DNA from: Muribaculaceae bacterium Isolate-037 (Harlan)
Lineage (GTDB): Bacteria > Bacteroidota > Bacteroidia > Bacteroidales > Muribaculaceae
Assembly: GCA_003762615.1 (NCBI GenBank)
Contig: RIAZ01000020.1
Location: 1-64,000 of the forward strand
Direction: 5' to 3'
Length of the DNA: 64,000 bases
This document shows positions 45,969-53,231 of this stretch, piece by piece. Positions within the stretch are counted from its first letter, which is position 1; each line of letters opens with the position of its first letter. The position numbers and the translations under genes were made by a program. The notes under the pieces were generated by a model. It did no database searches and had not been told where the DNA came from. It worked only from the letters and a program-made list of their open reading frames with translations.

Positions 45969-46691
45969 ATGATAGAGATAATACCCGCAATAGACCTTAT
46001 CGACGGCAGATGTGTGCGTCTGTCGCAGGGGGATTATGGGAAGCAGAGAGTGTATGATGTGTCGCCGGTGGATATGGCACGCCGATATGCGGAAGCCGGA
46101 GTGAAGCGTCTTCATCTTGTGGATCTTGACGGGGCGAAAGCATCGCATCCGTGCAATCTTGCGAGCCTTCGGGAGATCGCATCGTTGGGATTACCGGATG
46201 TGGAATGGGGTGGAGGCATAAAGAGCCGGGAGCATCTGGAAGAGGTGTTTGCCGCCGGTGCCGGACACGCCATCATCGGGAGTCTTGCCGTAAAGAATCC
46301 GGAATTGTTTGAGGCGTGGCTTGAGGAGTTCGGCGGCGACAAGATCATATTGGGTGCAGACTTGCGCGACGGGAAAGTGTCGGTCAGCGGTTGGCTTGAG
46401 GATTCATCATTGTCGATTCATGACCTTATGGAACGTTTCCTTCCCCACGGTCTGAAGGAGGTGATTGTCACGGATATATCGAAAGACGGGATGCTTCAGG
46501 GTCCTTCAACCGAGCTATATGTGGAGTTGAGCAGACGTTATCCCGATGTGATTTTTACTGTTTCGGGGGGCATATCCTCAATGGATGATATCAGGGAACT
46601 TGATCGTCGTGGGCTTCAGCGCGTGATTGTAGGAAAAGCTATCTATGAGAACCGTATCTCGCTCGACCAATTGAAGGAGTTCAATTCCTGA
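45969..46691 (+). CDS. hisA: ProFAR isomerase (HisA)
   Basis: 240 residues, (beta/alpha)8 barrel. Starts IEIIPAIDLIDGRCVRLSQGDY with the catalytic Asp. VEWGGGIKS and FTVSGGISSMDDI are the two phosphate-binding half-barrel repeats, and the second catalytic Asp lies in VTDISKDGMLQGPS. Isomerises ProFAR to PRFAR. 18 bp downstream of hisH. Confidence 0.96.
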   Translation: MIEIIPAIDLIDGRCVRLSQGDYGKQRVYDVSPVDMARRYAEAGVKRLHLVDLDGAKASHPCNLASLREIASLGLPDVEWGGGIKSREHLEEVFAAGAGHAIIGSLAVKNPELFEAWLEEFGGDKIILGADLRDGKVSVSGWLEDSSLSIHDLMERFLPHGLKEVIVTDISKDGMLQGPSTELYVELSRRYPDVIFTVSGGISSMDDIRELDRRGLQRVIVGKAIYENRISLDQLKEFNS

Positions 46692-46725
46692 TTTCTCTTC
46701 CCTCTAAACTCTTACCTAAAAAAGT

Positions 46726-47481
46726 ATGCCAGCAAAAAGAATTATACCATGTCTTGACGTCAAGAACGGCAGGACAGTGAAAGGAATAAATTTCGAAGGA
46801 CTTGCCGATGTAGGTGATCCGGTAGAATTAGGTGCCCGCTATGCGAAGGAGGGTGCCGATGAATTAGTGTATCTTGACATAAGCGCATCGAAAGAGGAGC
46901 GCGCCACATTTACGGATCTTGTCAGACGTATAGCACAGCGTATCAACATCCCGTTCACGGTGGGTGGCGGTATATCCTCGGTGGAGGATGCCGCGAGGTT
47001 GCTTGATGCCGGAGCCGACAAGATTACGGTCAACAGTGCGGCGGTGGCTAATCCGCAACTCATCACCGATATTGCTGCACGTTACGGACGGCAGTTCGTG
47101 GTGGTGGCGATAGATGCCCGTCAGATAGACGGGGAGTGGAGAGTCACAACTCATGGTGGTTCCCGTCTTACCGACCGTGAGCTTTTCTCATGGGCGAAAG
47201 AGGTGGAGGAGAGAGGTGCGGGGGAGATAATGTTCACCTCTATGGATCATGACGGCACGCGTAGCGGTTATCCGTGCGATACGTTTGCGCGGCTCTGCGA
47301 CTCATTGTCAATTCCGGTGATAGCATCCGGAGGGGCAGGGAGCGTAGCTGATATTGCGGAGGTGCTCGATGCCGGACATGCTGACGCGGCGTTGGCGGCA
47401 AGTATCTTCCATTATGGCGAGATAACGATCGATGCGCTTAAGCAGCAGCTGACAGAGAAAGGGATCGAAGTCAGGAGATAA
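46726..47481 (+). CDS. hisF: Imidazole glycerol phosphate synthase, cyclase subunit
   Basis: 251 residues, (beta/alpha)8 barrel. Starts [25 protein letters not shown] with catalytic Asp. [13 protein letters not shown] and [17 protein letters not shown] bind phosphate; the second catalytic Asp is in [13 protein letters not shown]. With HisH it makes imidazole glycerol phosphate and AICAR. Its stop abuts a repeat-filled gap of 163 bp before hisIE. Confidence 0.97.
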   Translation: MPAKRIIPCLDVKNGRTVKGINFEGLADVGDPVELGARYAKEGADELVYLDISASKEERATFTDLVRRIAQRINIPFTVGGGISSVEDAARLLDAGADKITVNSAAVANPQLITDIAARYGRQFVVVAIDARQIDGEWRVTTHGGSRLTDRELFSWAKEVEERGAGEIMFTSMDHDGTRSGYPCDTFARLCDSLSIPVIASGGAGSVADIAEVLDAGHADAALAASIFHYGEITIDALKQQLTEKGIEVRR

Positions 47482-47485
47482 GTAT

Positions 47486-47616
47486 AAGGTCCTTAAGGTC
47501 CTTAAGGTCCTTAGGGTCCTTAATGTCAGTAATGACAATATTGTCAATACCGTCAGAAAAGACAATACTGTCAATATCGTCATTAATGACAATACTGACA
47601 TTACTGTCAGAAAAGA
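47486..47616. repeat. Two repeat families inside the his operon
   Basis: Four exact or near-exact copies of the 9-bp near-palindrome AAGGTCCTT (47486-47521). These are followed by about six GACAATACTGTCA or GTCAGTAATGACA units up to 47616, each itself near-palindromic. The block fills the hisF-hisIE gap and must be transcribed if the operon is continuous. It could form several small hairpins. Confidence 0.8.
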
Positions 47617-47644
47617 GAATAAATCATAAAATCCGGAAGAAAAG

Positions 47645-48253
47645 ATGAATGATATAAAGTTTGAGGATTTGAATCTGTCGAAATGTGCCGATGGGTTGTT
47701 GCCGGTGATAGTGCAGGATGCCGTTTCGATGAAGGTGCTGATGCTCGGTTACATGAACCGGGAGGCTTTTGAGAAGACAATGGCTACGGGGAAGGTGACG
47801 TTCTTCAGCCGTACACGTAATCAGTTGTGGACGAAGGGTGAGACGTCGGGAAATTTTCTGAACGTGGAGGAGGTGTATCTTGACTGTGACGGTGATACAC
47901 TTCTTGTGAAGGCACATCCGGTGGGTCCCACCTGTCATCGTGGCACCGAATCATGCTTCGACACACCCTCCGAAGAGGGTTTCATACGTAAACTCTCAGC
48001 CCTGATACAGCAACGTCATAAGGAGATGCCGGAAAACTCCTACACTACGCGCCTATTCATAAAAGGCGTCAAGAAGATAGCACAGAAAGTAGGGGAAGAG
48101 GCAGTGGAATCAGCCATAGAGGCAGTAGACGGCAACCGTCCGCGCTTCATCTACGAGGCCGCCGATCTCCTCTACCACTACCTCGTGCTCCTCGAACAAA
48201 TGGGTTGCGACCTCACCGACATAGAGAAAGAGCTCCTCTTCCGCCACTCCTAA
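47645..48253 (+). CDS. hisIE: Bifunctional phosphoribosyl-AMP cyclohydrolase / phosphoribosyl-ATP pyrophosphatase
   Basis: 202 residues. HisI part (about 1-110): LPVIVQDAVSMKVLMLGYMNREAFEKT, FSRTRNQLWTKGETSGN, and the zinc/metal ligands in YLDCDGDTLLVKAHPVGPTCHRG. HisE part (about 115-202): SYTTRLFIKGVKKIAQKVGEEAVESAIEA, the all-helical MazG-like fold. Performs steps two and three of the pathway. Last gene of the his operon; its stop codon lies within the terminator stem. Confidence 0.96.
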   Translation: MNDIKFEDLNLSKCADGLLPVIVQDAVSMKVLMLGYMNREAFEKTMATGKVTFFSRTRNQLWTKGETSGNFLNVEEVYLDCDGDTLLVKAHPVGPTCHRGTESCFDTPSEEGFIRKLSALIQQRHKEMPENSYTTRLFIKGVKKIAQKVGEEAVESAIEAVDGNRPRFIYEAADLLYHYLVLLEQMGCDLTDIEKELLFRHS

Positions 48254-48275
48254 GAGTGCGGAAGAGCCTTCTTTT
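48236..48275 (+). terminator. Terminator of the his operon, overlapping the hisIE stop
   Basis: CTCTTCCG (48236-48243) pairs with CGGAAGAG (48259-48266), with inner CACTC/GAGTG pairing and one bulge. It is followed by CCTTCTTTT. The stop codon of hisIE sits in the loop region. Confidence 0.75.
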
Positions 48276-48281
48276 ATAATG

Positions 48282-48425
48282 TTATGATTTGGACTCCCTT
48301 GCAAGTCGTTGTTCCCGCAAGAGCTTGAATTGAGCGAAGTATTCTTCCGGCTTCAGCGGATGCTGATTCCAATAAGTTACTGATGCTTTCTGTTTTATGA
48401 TGGTCTGTTTGTGATATTCTGTCAT
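48282..48425 (-). CDS. 47-residue orphan small protein
   Basis: Starts MTEYHKQTIIKQKASVTYWN and ends LREQRLARESKS. It is highly charged, net basic, helical in the second half, and without a signal or membrane segment. I do not recognise it. Support comes from natural-looking amino acid use and a consensus promoter (48475-48505) about 50 bp upstream on the same strand. An alternative start a few bases earlier is in another frame. It sits convergent to the his operon end. Confidence 0.55.
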   Translation of the reverse strand: MTEYHKQTIIKQKASVTYWNQHPLKPEEYFAQFKLLREQRLARESKS

Positions 48426-48474
48426 AATTCATACTGTTTAGAATAATAACAAGCGAATGAATAGTGTGATGTCT

Positions 48475-48505
48475 CAAAATTACAAAAAAAAGATGGATTG
48501 GCAAA
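48475..48505 (-). promoter_or_regulatory. Promoter of the 47-residue orphan
   Basis: Minus strand TTTG (48505-48502), 19 bp, TAATTTTG (48482-48475): full consensus. The predicted 5' leader is about 45 nt. The remainder of the gap 48506-48641 contains the -7 element of the next gene and no other feature. Confidence 0.7.
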
Positions 48506-48612
48506 TTATTTTGTTTGCAATCAGGGCAACAGCATGAATTTTGATTTTATAAATTTCATACGATAGCCCTGATTTATTTGAAGGGATGGGGGTGGAATCG
48601 GAATATTTGTAT

Positions 48613-48620
48613 TATCTTTG
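48613..48620 (+). promoter_or_regulatory. -7 element before the first AAA/PD-(D/E)XK gene
   Basis: TATCTTTG, a perfect TAnnTTTG, 21 bp before the ATG at 48642. An AGGGAG ribosome-binding-like sequence lies between. No matching -33 is obvious, so this promoter may be weak or activated. Confidence 0.55.
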
Positions 48621-48641
48621 TGACTGAATCTTTTTAGGGAG

Positions 48642-50243
48642 ATGCGGAATGTTATGAAGGAGAATAGAATCAAATATCCGATTGGATTGCAGTCTTTTGA
48701 GGAATTGCGGCGAGGAGGGTATGTGTATGTCGATAAGACCGGTTTTATCCCGTCGTTGCTGGATAAGAAGTATTATTTTCTGAGTCGTCCGAGACGATTC
48801 GGGAAAAGTCTTACTCTGTCGATGCTGGAGGCTTATTTTTGTGGAAGAAAGGATTTGTTTGAAGGACTTTCCGTGTATGATTGGGAAAGGGATTGGATTG
48901 AATATCCGGTGATACATATTGATTTTAACTCAATGAAAGGGGTGGAACCGGATGAGATAGTTGAGGAACTTCGTCAGATGCTTTTTGAGATTGCCGGAAA
49001 TTACGAGGTGTCACTTCCGTTTGAATCCTATTGGACGCGAGAACGTTATCCGATAGGACGCCTATTTTTTGATCTTATTCGTCTGATGAGTGAGCAATAT
49101 AAGAGAAATGTGGTGGTGCTTATTGATGAATATGACAAAGGTATCATAGAGGTGCTTCATGATGAGCAGTTGCGTATGAATGCCACTGACCTCTTGCGTC
49201 CTTTTTTCAGTGTGCTGAAATCGGCAGATAGATATATAAAATTTGCGTTCATCACGGGGGTATCACGTTTTCGGAATACTACTATTTTCTCCGGAGCCAA
49301 CAACTTGTCGGATATTAGTCTTGATAGAAGATATGCATCTTTCTTGGGTATTACGGAGAAGGAAATGCTTACTTATTTCCAACCTGCATTGAATGATATT
49401 TCAGAGCGATATGGTTGGAGTTATGATAAAGTTGTGGAAGTGCTTCGCGATCGTTATGATGGTTATCGTTTTACTTCTGAGGAGGAATACGTTTATAATC
49501 CGTTCAGTCTGTTGAGTGCATTGGATTTTGAGGCATTTCAGGATTATTGGGTGGCTACCGGCACGTCAAAAGTGCTTGCCACTTATCTTAAAGCGTCGAA
49601 ATTTACTTTCAGAGATCTTACACGCCGTTGGGTGTCGGCAAATCAATTGGGATCTACTTATACAAAGGAGAATCCTCTTTCGCTTTTTTTTCAGACCGGT
49701 TATCTCACCATACGGGATTTTGACGGGTTTAATGCCTATCGTCTTGGTATCCCCAATCAGGAGGTGCAGAATGCATTGGTGGAACTGATTATTCCTGAAT
49801 TTGTTGAAGGTGTTGATGCTGATACAATAGGAGATATGACAATGACGCTTCGCAAAGCGATTAATTCTGGTGATGTGGATGACATGATGCAGACCCTACG
49901 CTCATTGATGGCTTCAATTCCTTATCATGAGATTGATGTTAAATTATTGGAGAAACACATGCATTTGTGTATGTATGTTGTGTTCCTTATGTTGGGCGTT
50001 GATACGAAGTGTGAGATTGTGGAATCTGCTGGACGTGTTGATATGGTGGCTCAAACTCCGTGGAGAGTATATGTTTTTGAGTTTAAGATTGACAAGAGTG
50101 CAGAAGAGGCATTGCGACAGATTGATGAGAAGGGATATGCAATTTCGTGGGAAGCGAGTGACAGAAAAGTTATTAAGATAGGCGTGAATTTTTCGTCAAA
50201 ACTTCGTACCATCGATAGTTGGATTGCAGAGGTGCGATCATAG
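48642..50243 (+). CDS. AAA-ATPase-like / PD-(D/E)XK nuclease-like protein, copy 1
   Basis: 533 residues. N-terminal AAA-ATPase-like domain: YPIGLQSFEELRRGGYVYVDKT, Walker A-like SRPRRFGKSLTLSMLEAYF (about 45-63), Walker B VVVLIDEYDKGI, and sensor FITGVSRFRNTTIFSGANNLSDISLD. The C-terminal PD-(D/E)XK-like domain (about 440-533) carries GRVDMV and YVFEFKIDKSAEEALRQI. These proteins are abundant in Bacteroidota and often multiply copied. Proposed roles range from mobile-element remnant to defence; no function is established to my knowledge. Followed after 60 bp by a paralogue. Confidence 0.88.
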   Translation: MRNVMKENRIKYPIGLQSFEELRRGGYVYVDKTGFIPSLLDKKYYFLSRPRRFGKSLTLSMLEAYFCGRKDLFEGLSVYDWERDWIEYPVIHIDFNSMKGVEPDEIVEELRQMLFEIAGNYEVSLPFESYWTRERYPIGRLFFDLIRLMSEQYKRNVVVLIDEYDKGIIEVLHDEQLRMNATDLLRPFFSVLKSADRYIKFAFITGVSRFRNTTIFSGANNLSDISLDRRYASFLGITEKEMLTYFQPALNDISERYGWSYDKVVEVLRDRYDGYRFTSEEEYVYNPFSLLSALDFEAFQDYWVATGTSKVLATYLKASKFTFRDLTRRWVSANQLGSTYTKENPLSLFFQTGYLTIRDFDGFNAYRLGIPNQEVQNALVELIIPEFVEGVDADTIGDMTMTLRKAINSGDVDDMMQTLRSLMASIPYHEIDVKLLEKHMHLCMYVVFLMLGVDTKCEIVESAGRVDMVAQTPWRVYVFEFKIDKSAEEALRQIDEKGYAISWEASDRKVIKIGVNFSSKLRTIDSWIAEVRS

Positions 50244-50303
50244 ATGAAGGATAGCTGGTTGTGTCGGGATTTAAGAGAGTGTTGTTATGAAGATGATTAA
50301 GGA

Positions 50304-51881
50304 ATGGCTATGAGTGAAATATTATATCCGATAGGAATACAGTCTTTCTCTAAGTTGAGGGAGGAGGGATATGTGTATGTTGACAAGACTGAATATATAT
50401 GGCGCCTTGTTTCAATGAGTCAGTATGTGTTTCTGAGTCGTCCGCGACGTTTTGGAAAGTCGTTGCTTCTCTCTACGATAGAGGCTTTTTTTGAGGGTAG
50501 GCGGGATCTTTTTGAGGGTCTTGCGATTGAAGGGAGTGATCATGATTGGGGGGAGTATCCTGTGCTTCGGATAGATTTCACCGGCTCGAATTTCAATTCA
50601 CCCGATAGTCTGAAAATTCATCTTGATTTTATGCTTTCCCATTGGGAAAAGAGGTATGGAATCGCTGTTACTGCGAAGGATGCGTATGGATTGCGTTTCG
50701 GACAGGTGATAGAGGAGGCTCACCGGCAGACGGGGAGGAAGGTGGTCATACTGATAGATGAGTATGACAAGCCATTGCTGGAGACTGTTAGCAATGAACC
50801 GTTGCAAGAGATATATCGTGGGGATCTTCGTGCGTTTTATAGCAATCTGAAGAAGCAGGATGATCATATACGCTTTGCAATGCTTACGGGCGTCACGCGT
50901 TTCGGTCATCTGAGTATCTTCAGTGATCTCAATAACCTTCAGGATATCTCTATGGATGAGCGTTATGCCGGGATATGCGGCGTAACGACAGAGGAACTTC
51001 ACCGTTATTTCCAATCAGGAGTGGAGAATTTCGCTGAGCGGGAGGGAATGAGTGTAGAGGAGATATATGAGGAGTTGCGGCGAAATTACGACGGCTATCA
51101 TTTCACTCCGAGAAACAGTCCGGATATATATAATCCATTCAGCTTGCTCAATTCGTTGTCAGCGGGTAGCTTCAGCGACTATTGGTTTCGGACGGGCACC
51201 CCGTCTTTCTTGATAAGGATGATACGTGATGGTAGGATACCGTTGCGCAGTATAAGTGATTGTGATGCGGATATACGCTCATTGTCAGACGTGTCGTTTG
51301 ACTTGTCAAACTATCTCTCGGTGCTCTATCAGAGTGGCTATCTTACGATAAAAGGGTATGACCGGGAATTTGGATCAGTGACATTAGGTTTCCCGAATAT
51401 GGAGGTGGAAAGAGGTTTCTTTGATAGTCTGTTCCGCATCTATACCCCTATGCCGGAACAGGAGACTTCATTTGCCATAAGGAAATTTGTACTTGATATA
51501 AGGAACGGTAGGACAGAGGATTTTATGCAGCGTCTTCAGAGTTTCTTCTCTGATTTTAAATATGATTCATTTGATCTTCAGAATCTTGAACGTCATTATC
51601 AAGACGTAATCTACATACTGATGAAGTTGATGGGCTTCTATACAGACATAGAATATAAGACGGCTTCCGGCAGGATAGATATGGTTGTCAAGACATCAGC
51701 GTATATCTATGTGTTCGAATTTAAGATTGACAGGTCTGCACAGGAGGCAATGGCACAGATAGACAGTAAGGATTACTTATTGCCGTTTAAGTCTGATGGC
51801 AGGACCTTGGTAAAGGTTGGAGCCAATTTCTCTACGGAGACTCGCTCAATTGACAGTTGGATTACGGAAGCGATTTATTGA
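50304..51881 (+). CDS. AAA-ATPase-like / PD-(D/E)XK nuclease-like protein, copy 2
   Basis: 525 residues, same architecture as the preceding gene: YPIGIQSFSKLREEGYVYVDKT, SRPRRFGKSLLLSTIEAFF (Walker A), VVILIDEYDKPLLE (Walker B), and the C-terminal nuclease-like GRIDMVVKT...YVFEFKIDRSAQEAMAQI. All motif residues that I can judge are intact in both copies. The copies are clearly divergent in sequence, so the duplication is old and both have been kept. The ends of the two proteins match closely (RTIDSWIAEV and RSIDSWITEA). Confidence 0.88.
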   Translation: MAMSEILYPIGIQSFSKLREEGYVYVDKTEYIWRLVSMSQYVFLSRPRRFGKSLLLSTIEAFFEGRRDLFEGLAIEGSDHDWGEYPVLRIDFTGSNFNSPDSLKIHLDFMLSHWEKRYGIAVTAKDAYGLRFGQVIEEAHRQTGRKVVILIDEYDKPLLETVSNEPLQEIYRGDLRAFYSNLKKQDDHIRFAMLTGVTRFGHLSIFSDLNNLQDISMDERYAGICGVTTEELHRYFQSGVENFAEREGMSVEEIYEELRRNYDGYHFTPRNSPDIYNPFSLLNSLSAGSFSDYWFRTGTPSFLIRMIRDGRIPLRSISDCDADIRSLSDVSFDLSNYLSVLYQSGYLTIKGYDREFGSVTLGFPNMEVERGFFDSLFRIYTPMPEQETSFAIRKFVLDIRNGRTEDFMQRLQSFFSDFKYDSFDLQNLERHYQDVIYILMKLMGFYTDIEYKTASGRIDMVVKTSAYIYVFEFKIDRSAQEAMAQIDSKDYLLPFKSDGRTLVKVGANFSTETRSIDSWITEAIY

Positions 51882-51935
51882 AGTTAGATAGGGTCCTGTT
51901 TTTGAAGGATTATTTATGGGGGTATTATACACAAT

Positions 51936-51961
51936 GAAAGCCATCTTTCGGGATGGCTTTC
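51936..51961. terminator. Hairpin after the second AAA/PD-(D/E)XK gene
   Basis: GAAAGCCATC (51936-51945), loop TTTCGG, GATGGCTTTC (51952-51961): a perfect 10-bp stem between convergent genes. There is no clear T-run on either strand. Probably a shared 3'-end element. Confidence 0.6.
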
Positions 51962-52010
51962 GTCGTGAATAAGGAATGTCGGCAGATATGTCTGCCTGCT
52001 GACGTTGTGG

Positions 52011-52127
52011 TCAGCCGAAGATGCTCCTGATCTGGAGACACATGAGGGCAAGTCCTAATGCGCATAGAGTGGCGAACCCTAATTGTGACAAGTTGGCAGA
52101 TGTCTTGCGTTGAGATGTAGTCTTCAT
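52011..52127 (-). CDS. 38-residue single-span membrane protein
   Basis: Starts MKTTSQRKTSANLSQLGFAT; a hydrophobic helix of about 17 residues (LGFATLCALGLALMCLQ) is followed by IRSIFG and the stop. The basic N-terminus and hydrophobic centre predict an inner-membrane protein with the N-terminus inside. Not a family I recognise. Support comes from its own promoter with a perfect -7 and a striking palindrome just upstream (52222-52261), plus a hairpin downstream. It could be a small regulator, a stress peptide or a toxin-like peptide. Confidence 0.6.
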   Translation of the reverse strand: MKTTSQRKTSANLSQLGFATLCALGLALMCLQIRSIFG

Positions 52128-52221
52128 GATTGTTTTGTGTTGAATGTTTATAAATCTGTTTGGCGTCGGCGGTCGGTCGCTGTAATGGAATCAAAAGTTG
52201 ACCGCCTTACTTTTGATGTTG

Positions 52222-52261
52222 CAAAGTTAGATTCTTTAACTGCCATTATTGGGCAGTTAAA
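52222..52261 (-). promoter_or_regulatory. -7 element with perfect palindromic operator before the 38-residue gene
   Basis: TAACTTTG (52229-52222, minus strand) is a perfect -7. Just upstream, TTTAACTGCC (52235-52244) and its exact complement (52252-52261) are separated by 7 bp. The palindrome occupies the -33 region and no TTTG is visible there, so the promoter likely depends on, or is blocked by, a dimeric regulator. The leader is about 90 nt. Confidence 0.7.
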
Positions 52262-52304
52262 TGTTAATATGTATTAATAGTTGTTGTGGGATTGCTAATG
52301 TGCA

Positions 52305-52343
52305 TAAAAAAAGGAATCTCCGGATTTCCGGAAATTCCTTTTT
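52305..52343 (-). terminator. Terminator of the Bax-inhibitor-1-like gene
   Basis: AAAAAAGGAAT..CCGG (left) pairs with CCGG..ATTCCTTTTTT (right) around a short loop, with A and T tracts on both sides. It lies 23 bp beyond the stop codon at 52366. Confidence 0.8.
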
Positions 52344-52365
52344 TAGTTAGAATCTGAGAATTGTC

Positions 52366-53088
52366 TCAGTCGCGTGAGCCACCGCCGAAGATGCGGAGAA
52401 GGAAGAGGAAGAGGTTGATGAAATCGAGGTAGAGATTGAGCGCACCCATAGTGGCGAGTTTGTCGGCAAGCTGCGGATCAAGATTAGCGGCTGCGAGACG
52501 TTTCACTTGCTGGGTATCCCATGCGGTGAGACCTGTGAATATCAGGACACCTACGATTGAGATAATCCATTCCATTGTGCTGTTGGCCCAAAAGATGTTG
52601 ACTACGGATGCAATGATGAGTCCGAATAGAGCCATCATAAGGTAGGTGCCCATCTTTGAGAGATCAGACTTGGTGAAATATCCGTAAACCGACATTGCGC
52701 CAAACGTACCGGCAGTGATGAAGAATGTGTATACGATAGTGCCTATGCGGTAGGCTATGAATATCGGAGCGAGCCATACGCCCATTATTGCGGAGAATAC
52801 GCAGAAGAGCAGAAGGCAGGTTGAGGTAGACATCTTCGCCATACGTGTGGGTAGTATCCATGCCATTGCAAGCATTACGATGAACATGCCCCAGAATACA
52901 AGCTGGTTGCCGAAGATGAACTGCATGGCAGCTGCGCTTGATGCTACACCGAGCGCACAGAATGCCGAGATCAGAAGACCGATGAACATGCGCACGTAGA
53001 CGCGTTTCATCACGGAGTTCACCTGATTCACGATTGCGCCTGACCCATAGTAGGGTGGAGGCGTCATGTTTTGATTCCTGTAATCCAT
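52366..53088 (-). CDS. Bax inhibitor-1 / YccA family membrane protein
   Basis: 240 residues with seven predicted membrane helices. After a short polar N-terminus (MDYRNQNMTPPPYYG), VNSVMKRVYVRMFIGLLISAFCALGVASS begins the first helix. The family signature appears as GLTAWDTQQVKRLA near the C-terminus, followed by GALNLYLDFINLFLFLLRIFG. Members are ion-leak channels or regulators of membrane proteases (E. coli YccA inhibits FtsH). Monocistronic. Confidence 0.93.
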   Translation of the reverse strand: MDYRNQNMTPPPYYGSGAIVNQVNSVMKRVYVRMFIGLLISAFCALGVASSAAAMQFIFGNQLVFWGMFIVMLAMAWILPTRMAKMSTSTCLLLFCVFSAIMGVWLAPIFIAYRIGTIVYTFFITAGTFGAMSVYGYFTKSDLSKMGTYLMMALFGLIIASVVNIFWANSTMEWIISIVGVLIFTGLTAWDTQQVKRLAAANLDPQLADKLATMGALNLYLDFINLFLFLLRIFGGGSRD

Positions 53089-53231
53089 ATTGATTGAATT
53101 AGTTTTACTTTTGTTTAATTGTTGTGGAAATGATCCGGAATATCCGGAGATAACATAAATCTGTCGTCTGTATAATAAGACAACAAATTATATGCCAAGT
53201 TTATTTGCCACGAACGATTTTTTTATGTGAA

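Noticed and set aside
48274..48504. 76-codon minus-strand frame overlapping the 47-residue orphan
   Set aside because: Its start lies upstream of the predicted -7 region and it overlaps the better-supported frame at 48282-48425.
51925..52194. 89-codon minus-strand frame
   Set aside because: It overlaps in another frame the 38-residue membrane protein, which has the correct start position after the promoter and a natural membrane helix.
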